Shown here: piece after piece, positions 27,933-33,744 of the stretch
How positions within the stretch are numbered: position 1 is the first letter of the stretch
How the letters are laid out: the number at the start of each line of letters is the position of its first letter
Assembly (NCBI GenBank): GCA_026713245.1
Contig: JAPOOU010000113.1
Span: forward strand, 1-33,744
Length of the DNA stretch: 33,744 bases
Direction of reading: 5' to 3'
DNA from: Chloroflexota bacterium
Lineage (GTDB): Bacteria > Chloroflexota > Anaerolineae > Aggregatilineales > Phototrophicaceae
Program-made: the position numbers and the translations under genes
The notes under the pieces: model-generated
Told to the model about the DNA's origin: nothing
The model's input: the letters and a program-made list of their open reading frames with translations, nothing else
The model's database searches: none

Positions 27933-29174
27933 ATGCGCGACATATCCATCAGCAGAATAAGCACCCATGACCTGCGATTTGCGCTGGAAGAAGGCGCCGG
28001 CGCCGACAGCGTGCATTCCAATCCGCAGTATTCATACGCCGTAACAGAGATCCAGACAAATGGCTACCTGTCCGGCATCGGATTGGCCTTTACCCTGGGC
28101 GGCGGAAACGATCTGGTCTGCCGCGCCATCGACGATCTGGCTGGTGTGTTGGTCGGCCGCGAAGTCGAAGCGCTGATGGCAGAATTTGGGGCCGTCTACG
28201 CGCTCATGCTGGAACATCCACAGTATCGCTGGCTGGGTCCCCACAAGGGCGTTGTGCATCTGGCCCTGTCGTCGATCGTCAACGCCTGCTTCGACCTGTG
28301 GGCCAAGGCGCGAGGCTTGCCCCTGTGGCGGCTGCTGCTGGATTTGACGCCGGAGCAACTGCTGGCGACGCTGCATCTGCGCTACATCGACGATGCGCTG
28401 AGCGCGGACGACGCATTGGCGATTCTTCGGAACGAGCATCGGCTGCGGGGACAGCGGATGGACATTCTTGAACAGGGCTATCCCGGCTACGACACGTCGA
28501 TTGGATGGATCCAGTACACCGATGACACCATCAAAGAGAACCTGGTCAAATCGATGGATCAGGGTTTCGATTCGGTCAAACTCAAGGTCGGCTCGGATGA
28601 TCCGGCGCGCGATATCCGCCGCGCCTTTCTGGTGCGCGATACAGTCGGCGACGACGCCCGCGTCATGCTCGATGTCAATCAACAATGGACCTTGCCGCAA
28701 GCGCTGGAAATGTGCCGGGAACTACGCGCGATGAATCCCTACTGGATCGAAGAACCCACGCACCCCGACGATGTGCTGGCTCATCAGGCGCTGGCTCGCG
28801 CCGTCGCGCCGATGAAGCTGGCAATCGGCGAGCACCTGCCCAATCAAGTCCTCTTCAAGAATTATCTCCAGGCCGATGCCGCGGGATTCCTGCAGCCGGA
28901 TTGCGTGCGGCTCGGCGGCGTCAGCGAATTCATCGCGGTGAGTTTAATGGCGCGCAAGTACGATATACCGGTCGTGCCGCATGTCGGCGACATGGGCCAG
29001 ATCCACCAGCATCTGGTACTCTTCAATCATATCGCCTTGGGTCACGAAGCGATCTTCCTGGAATACATTCCGCACCTGCGGCAGCATTTCACGGCGCCGG
29101 CGCGCGTGGAAGGCGGGGTCTATGCGACGCCCCAAGAGCCGGGCAGCAGTTCCGATCTGAAGGCGCTACGCTGA
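27933..29174 (+). CDS. fucD: L-fuconate dehydratase-like enolase-superfamily enzyme
   Basis: 'RWLGPHKGVVHLALSSIVNACFDLWAKARGLPLW', 'LRYIDDALSADDAL', 'GYPGYDTSIGW', 'SVKLKVGSDD' (KxK), 'MLDVNQQW', 'YWIEEPTHPDD', 'AIGEHLPNQVLFKNY', 'VPHVGDMG'; motif order matches FucD/ENOSF1. Confidence 0.83.
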   Translation: MRDISISRISTHDLRFALEEGAGADSVHSNPQYSYAVTEIQTNGYLSGIGLAFTLGGGNDLVCRAIDDLAGVLVGREVEALMAEFGAVYALMLEHPQYRWLGPHKGVVHLALSSIVNACFDLWAKARGLPLWRLLLDLTPEQLLATLHLRYIDDALSADDALAILRNEHRLRGQRMDILEQGYPGYDTSIGWIQYTDDTIKENLVKSMDQGFDSVKLKVGSDDPARDIRRAFLVRDTVGDDARVMLDVNQQWTLPQALEMCRELRAMNPYWIEEPTHPDDVLAHQALARAVAPMKLAIGEHLPNQVLFKNYLQADAAGFLQPDCVRLGGVSEFIAVSLMARKYDIPVVPHVGDMGQIHQHLVLFNHIALGHEAIFLEYIPHLRQHFTAPARVEGGVYATPQEPGSSSDLKALR

Positions 29175-29199
29175 GCGTCCACAAGCGCCTGTCGCCAGG

Positions 29200-30105
29200 T
29201 CATCGCGCCAGGCGGTCAATCAAGAAATCCTCGAAGCCCTTGGCATCAACATCCAGCGCGACTCGAGCGTTCTCGGGCCAATCGGCATCCGGCGAGCGCA
29301 TGAAGGTCACGCCGGCCGCGAAGCGCCCGCCCGTCTCCACATCCACGTGAAGCGGGGTCAAGCTGACCAGCTCCGGTCGGATCAAGATCGCCGCCGCCAG
29401 GGGATCGTGCATGAAGGTCCAGCCGCGGTCGGCGAAAAAGGGATAAAGGTCGATCTGATCGGCCACCGCACTGTGGAAGGCTGTGCCCGCCGCGCGTATC
29501 CGCGCCGAGCCCTCGCGCCTGACCCGCACTTGCAACGTAACATCAAGCGGAATCAGTGTGATAGGCGCGCCGGACGTGAAGACGATATGCGCCGCTTCCG
29601 GATCGCTGACGATGTTGTGCTCGCCGTAATCGGCATAGACATCGGCCGAGCGCTGGAAAGCGCCGCCCATGATGGTCAGCCCGGCAAGGTTTTCCGCAAG
29701 GCGCGGCTCTTGACGAAGCGCCAGGGCGGCGTTGGTCAAGGGACCAATGCAAAGCAGATGAATTTGCCCGGGATTGTCCATCACGGCACGGACGATGAAA
29801 TTGACTGCGGATTCCGAAGCCGGTTGCAGGGCCTCGTCATCCTCGTTCAGGAAACCTTGTCCTTCGTGCCCGCCCCAATAAACCGGACGCGTACCGAGCA
29901 AGGGCTTGGTCGCGCCCTGCGTCACCGGCACATCGCTCCGCCCGCGCATGCGCAAGAGCTTCAGCGCCATGCGCGCCCTCAACAGCACATCGCCATAGAC
30001 GCAGGTCACGCCGACAAGCTCGGTCTCAGGCGAATTGAGCAAGAGCGCCAGGGCGACGATGTCGTCCACATCGGTGCCGATATCGGTATCAAATATGACT
30101 TTCAC
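29200..30105 (-). CDS. Nucleoside hydrolase (IunH family)
   Basis: 'MKVIFDTDIGTDVDDIVALALLL', 'LLCIGPLTNAALALRQEP', 'TIMGGAF', 'EHNIVSDPEAA', 'FMHDPLAAA'. Confidence 0.92.
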   Translation of the reverse strand: MKVIFDTDIGTDVDDIVALALLLNSPETELVGVTCVYGDVLLRARMALKLLRMRGRSDVPVTQGATKPLLGTRPVYWGGHEGQGFLNEDDEALQPASESAVNFIVRAVMDNPGQIHLLCIGPLTNAALALRQEPRLAENLAGLTIMGGAFQRSADVYADYGEHNIVSDPEAAHIVFTSGAPITLIPLDVTLQVRVRREGSARIRAAGTAFHSAVADQIDLYPFFADRGWTFMHDPLAAAILIRPELVSLTPLHVDVETGGRFAAGVTFMRSPDADWPENARVALDVDAKGFEDFLIDRLAR

Positions 30106-30168
30106 TTTTCACCCCGAATCTGCCATTTTGTCATTGGAAAGGAAGCGCGCTGTAGAGCCGACGCAGCT

Positions 30169-31035
30169 TCAGCCCTTCAACCCAGAGCCCAAAATCCCCC
30201 CGACGTAGTAGCGCTGGAAGGGCAATATCAAGAGGACCGGGACCAGCATCGCCAGTGTCGAGCTGGCGAACATTTGCTCCCACAAATGGACTTGCTGTTC
30301 GATGCCGATGATGGACACCGCGACTTGCACCACCCGCAATTCCGGATCCGGCGCCACCAGCAGCGGCCAAAAGAAATTATTCCATTGGCCCAGGAACAAG
30401 ATCACGCCGGCGCTGATCAAAGCCGGCTTGGAGATGGGCAAGATGATCTGAATAAAGACTTGCAGCCAAGTCGCGCCATCAACGCGCGGCGCGTCAATCA
30501 AGTCTTGTGGGATCTCGGCGAAGAACTGGCGGAACAGAAAGATGATGATGCCGTTTGCCAAGCCCGGCACGATGAGACCCTGCCAGGTACCGAGCCAGCC
30601 CAAATCCCGCACTAACACAAAAGACGGGATGATCGTCAGGTCACCGGGGATCATGAAGCTGAAGATGACCAGGGCAAACAGGAAATTCTTGGCGCGGAAC
30701 TGCAAGCGCGCGAATGCGAAGCCCGACATCGCCCCGACCGCGATGCCAAAGACGACTGTCACCGCGCCCAGGAAAAAGGTGTTCAACAGCGCCCGGCCGA
30801 AGTCTTTATCGAAGATGGCGTGGTAGCCGTCCAGCGTGAAATCGGCCGGGAAGAATGCCCGCCAGGAAAAGGGCAAGACGTTTTTCCATACGGTCTCGCG
30901 CGTGGTAAAGGACGAGGCGACGATCCAGGATATCGGCAAGATGATAACAATCGCGAGCGCGATCAGCAGGGCATAAAGCAAAATGTGCCGGCGCGCTTTG
31001 CGCAAGCGCAGGAGGGTCGCGTTATCCCGGTTCAT
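30169..31035 (-). CDS. Carbohydrate ABC transporter permease, MalG-type
   Basis: 'IVIILPISWIVASSFTTRETVW', 'IIIFLFRQFFAEIPQDLIDAPRVDGATWLQVFIQIILPISKPAL'. Confidence 0.92.
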   Translation of the reverse strand: MNRDNATLLRLRKARRHILLYALLIALAIVIILPISWIVASSFTTRETVWKNVLPFSWRAFFPADFTLDGYHAIFDKDFGRALLNTFFLGAVTVVFGIAVGAMSGFAFARLQFRAKNFLFALVIFSFMIPGDLTIIPSFVLVRDLGWLGTWQGLIVPGLANGIIIFLFRQFFAEIPQDLIDAPRVDGATWLQVFIQIILPISKPALISAGVILFLGQWNNFFWPLLVAPDPELRVVQVAVSIIGIEQQVHLWEQMFASSTLAMLVPVLLILPFQRYYVGGILGSGLKG

Positions 31036-31100
31036 GTCGCACCGCCGCTATGCATTTGCTTGTCGCTTCCTCTGATCTTTCGTTTGCGCATCGGACGCGG

Positions 31101-31976
31101 CTAGTGCCGCGGACGCAGCACGATAAATTCGACCGCGACGAATGCTACTACAACGATTAGCAAGACTGAAATAATGGCCGAAGCGATACCGATATCGCCA
31201 TAAACCAAGCCGCGGCGATAGGCTTCGTACATGACTAGATGGGTGGAAAGCTGGGGTCCCCCGCGCGTGATCAGATATATGGGCGCGAACAAGGTGAAGT
31301 TCACCACTGTATCGGAGACCAGCACAAAGGCGATGATACGGCGCAGCAGCGGCAGCTTGATCGAAATGAAAGTGCGCAGACTGCCTGCGCCGTCCACATG
31401 CGCCGATTCCAGCACATCTTTGGAGATGCCTTGCAGACCGGCCAGGAAAAAGAGGCTCCAATAGGGTACGCCGATCCAACTGATAATGCCGATGATCGAC
31501 CAGAGCGCCTGGCTCGGATGCTGCAGAAAGGGCTGGCGCGGCAAGCCCAAGGTGCGAATGATGCCGTTGATCAAGCCGTAGTTGGGGTCCAGCGCCAAGC
31601 CCCAGGCGATGGCTGTGACATTCATCGATATGGCGACAGGCACCAGATAGATGGCGCGGAACACGGCGATGCCCGGCACGCGCTGGTTGATCAATTCCGC
31701 CAGCAAGAGCGCCAAGCCAACTTGCAGCGGATTCACTACCAGGCTGAAAATCAGCGTCGTTTTGAAGGAACCCCAAACCACCGGGTCCTCAAAGACCGCG
31801 ATGAAGTTGGTCAACCCGACGAACTTGCGCGCGCCGGCCAGACTCAGCGAATTGGTATAGAGCGCTTCTTCGAAGCCGAGGACAATAGGAATATAACGGA
31901 AGACGATCAGAAGGATGATCGCGGGCGCCAAAAAGAAAGCCGGCGTCCACCGTTCCAGGCGCAGCTTATTCAGCAC
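31101..31976 (-). CDS. Carbohydrate ABC transporter permease, MalF-type
   Basis: 'TPAFFLAPAIILLIVFRYIPIVLGFEEALY', 'LQGISKDVLESAHVDGAGSLRTFISIKLPLLRR'. Confidence 0.92.
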   Translation of the reverse strand: MLNKLRLERWTPAFFLAPAIILLIVFRYIPIVLGFEEALYTNSLSLAGARKFVGLTNFIAVFEDPVVWGSFKTTLIFSLVVNPLQVGLALLLAELINQRVPGIAVFRAIYLVPVAISMNVTAIAWGLALDPNYGLINGIIRTLGLPRQPFLQHPSQALWSIIGIISWIGVPYWSLFFLAGLQGISKDVLESAHVDGAGSLRTFISIKLPLLRRIIAFVLVSDTVVNFTLFAPIYLITRGGPQLSTHLVMYEAYRRGLVYGDIGIASAIISVLLIVVVAFVAVEFIVLRPRH

Positions 31977-32042
31977 GGTTATGCTCCGAGCGGCAAGCCG
32001 GGGGATAGCCGCCCCAGCCTGCCCCTACCGGAAGATAAGGAA

Positions 32043-33317
32043 TTATTCCCGGTATTTGTCCATTTCGCGCTCGATACGGCCTGCCGCCTGGCCCAGGGTC
32101 TCGGCGACATCGGCGCCGTTGCGGATGTCCTCAAAGGCGTCAGAGAGAATCTCTTCATATTCGAGATAGCCCACGGTCAGCGGCCTGGGCGTGACGTAAG
32201 GCGCTTCGCCCGCCGCCACAACGAAGGCCAGGTTGGGGAATTCGGCATTGGCGGGGTCTTCGGCGAATTCGGCCAGCATCGCTTCGTGCGCGGGCCATAC
32301 GCCCCAGACATCAAACCAGATGCGCCCGGCTTCCGGTGAACTGGCGAAGGCGACGAAGGCCGCGGCTTCCTCAGTATGTTCGCTATTGGGGTTGACGCCC
32401 AGATGCCAACTGTCGCCCGGCACCGTGACCTCGCCGCCATCCCAATAGGGATGCGGCGCAACGCCCCAGTCAAATTCAAGCGGATTGTTGATGAACTGGT
32501 TGATCATCCAGCCGCCGTCAACATAGATGCCCAACTGGCTATTGCGGAACAACTCGCCGGAACTGATGCCGCCCTGCGGCGAGACGTTCAAGGTGTTGTG
32601 CAGATCGGAGAACCAGGTGAATGCTTTGACCCAGTCTTCGGAATCGATGACCCCCTCGACAGTCAAGCCGTCGTCGCCTAGCACCGCCGTGGGCAAGCTT
32701 TCTGGAATGGGCTGCAATTGATAGATGCGATTGTACTGGCCGAATTGCAAACCCCAGACATCGTTTACCCCGTCAGCGTCAGCGTCGCTTGCCAGCGCCT
32801 GAGCCGCTTCCGTCACTTGTTCCCAGGTCCAGCGTTCATCGGGCGCGGGCGGCGTGATGCCAGCCGCTTCCATCAGCGCCCCGTTGTAATACATGACCTG
32901 GGCGGAATTCCAGATCGGCGGCGCCAGCAGTTGCCCGTTATACATGCTTGAGGTGTGCAGGGCGTCCACCCAACCGTCGATCTGCTCGGCCGGGATGGCA
33001 TCGTCCAGCGGCAGCAGCCAGCCGCGGAAGCCGTAAGAGGCCACAACCGGCGCGTCCACGCTGACAATATCCGGCTCGGAACTGCCGGATCCCAAGCGAA
33101 TCTGATTCTGTTGGAAGACTTCGCGGAAGGATACCTTATCCACGCGAACGGTGATATTCGGATTGTATTCGGTGAACCTGGCGGCGACTTCTTCCGCGCC
33201 CGGCAAGTCGGTGATCCAACTCAATTCCACCGCGTCCTGGCCGGTGACCGCAGTCGCCGCCAGCAGCAAGATCAACAGCGAGAGTCCAAACAGTCTGAGG
33301 AGTTTACAAACAAACAT
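32043..33317 (-). CDS. Extracellular solute-binding protein family 1
   Basis: Signal peptide MFVCKLLRLFGLSLLILLLAATAVTG; 'VMYYNGALMEAAGITPPAPDERWTWEQVTEAAQAL', 'GIYVDGGWMINQF'. Confidence 0.92.
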   Translation of the reverse strand: MFVCKLLRLFGLSLLILLLAATAVTGQDAVELSWITDLPGAEEVAARFTEYNPNITVRVDKVSFREVFQQNQIRLGSGSSEPDIVSVDAPVVASYGFRGWLLPLDDAIPAEQIDGWVDALHTSSMYNGQLLAPPIWNSAQVMYYNGALMEAAGITPPAPDERWTWEQVTEAAQALASDADADGVNDVWGLQFGQYNRIYQLQPIPESLPTAVLGDDGLTVEGVIDSEDWVKAFTWFSDLHNTLNVSPQGGISSGELFRNSQLGIYVDGGWMINQFINNPLEFDWGVAPHPYWDGGEVTVPGDSWHLGVNPNSEHTEEAAAFVAFASSPEAGRIWFDVWGVWPAHEAMLAEFAEDPANAEFPNLAFVVAAGEAPYVTPRPLTVGYLEYEEILSDAFEDIRNGADVAETLGQAAGRIEREMDKYRE

Positions 33318-33660
33318 TGTTTTTCCTTTCGAAACTAACACTAACGATTTAGATTCCAGATCTTCGGCGCTGCGCCCCCAATGCTACTCCATCATTGACA
33401 TAGTATAACAACGACGAACCAGCCCCTGCCAAAAAGCAGGCAATGGGTAGTGTATGCTTTTCGGTTGAAATACTTCGTGGCCAGTTCTCGACATGAGATC
33501 CTTAAGCGAAAACAGGAACGATGTTGCTCGGCGCCAGCGCTCTGTGAAGCGCAATTCGCCCTCCAATGCTCGAAAGTTGCACTGATTTTGCCTCATTTGC
33601 TCTCATTTTACCCTCTTTTTGCCCTCTTTTTGGGTAACAGTATAGATACAGTATGTATAC

Positions 33661-33692
33661 GGGGGGGGGGGGAGGGGGGGACCCCCCCCCCG
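33661..33692. repeat. Homopolymer G12-A-G7-A-C10-GG tract
   Basis: Directly visible low-complexity tract near the right edge; possible sequencing/assembly artefact. Confidence 0.9.
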
Positions 33693-33744
33693 GACATAGG
33701 GCAAAACCATACTTTACCACAGAAAAAAAAGTTTAGACGATGTA

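Noticed and set aside
29347-30615. 422-aa plus-strand ORF
   Set aside because: Antisense across a nucleoside hydrolase and part of a permease, both well supported.
31239-32339. 366-aa plus-strand ORF
   Set aside because: Antisense across a permease and an SBP gene.
33502-33720. 72-aa ORF across the poly-G/C tract
   Set aside because: Composition is low complexity (GGGSPPPPPP) created by homopolymers; no coding support.

Overview
The window looks like a high-GC bacterial segment, probably from a Chloroflexota-type environmental genome (inference from gene style only). It is dominated by carbohydrate and nucleoside uptake and catabolism genes. Left to right: (i) a BMP-type nucleoside ABC transporter (minus strand, cut by the left edge); (ii) a nucleoside hydrolase, a metallopeptidase-like protein and a coiled-coil membrane protein; (iii) a plus-strand run of SIS isomerase, PfkB kinase, an alcohol-dehydrogenase remnant, a fungal-FCY1-like cytosine deaminase, RbsA/RbsC/RbsB-type ABC transporter genes and two tandem SGNH hydrolases; (iv) an acid-sugar/CoA locus with a signal-less solute-binding protein, two MaoC proteins, IclR regulator, Gfo/Idh oxidoreductase, lactonase-type amidohydrolase, CaiB/BaiF CoA-transferase, L-rhamnose/L-fucose mutarotase, two enolase-superfamily enzymes (one resembling L-fuconate dehydratase) and a MalE/F/G-type transporter; (v) a second MalE/F/G-type transporter with a nucleoside hydrolase. 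The strongest new observations are: a putative operator (TTTTGC-NN-GCAAAA) found as pairs with exactly 19 bp centre-to-centre spacing at three separate promoters of the acid-sugar/CoA locus; a MaoC pair in which one member lacks the hydratase His; a 33-aa membrane micro-ORF with its own terminator; and stem-loops placed between solute-binding-protein genes and the next transporter gene. No rRNA, tRNA, CRISPR or transposase was recognised.
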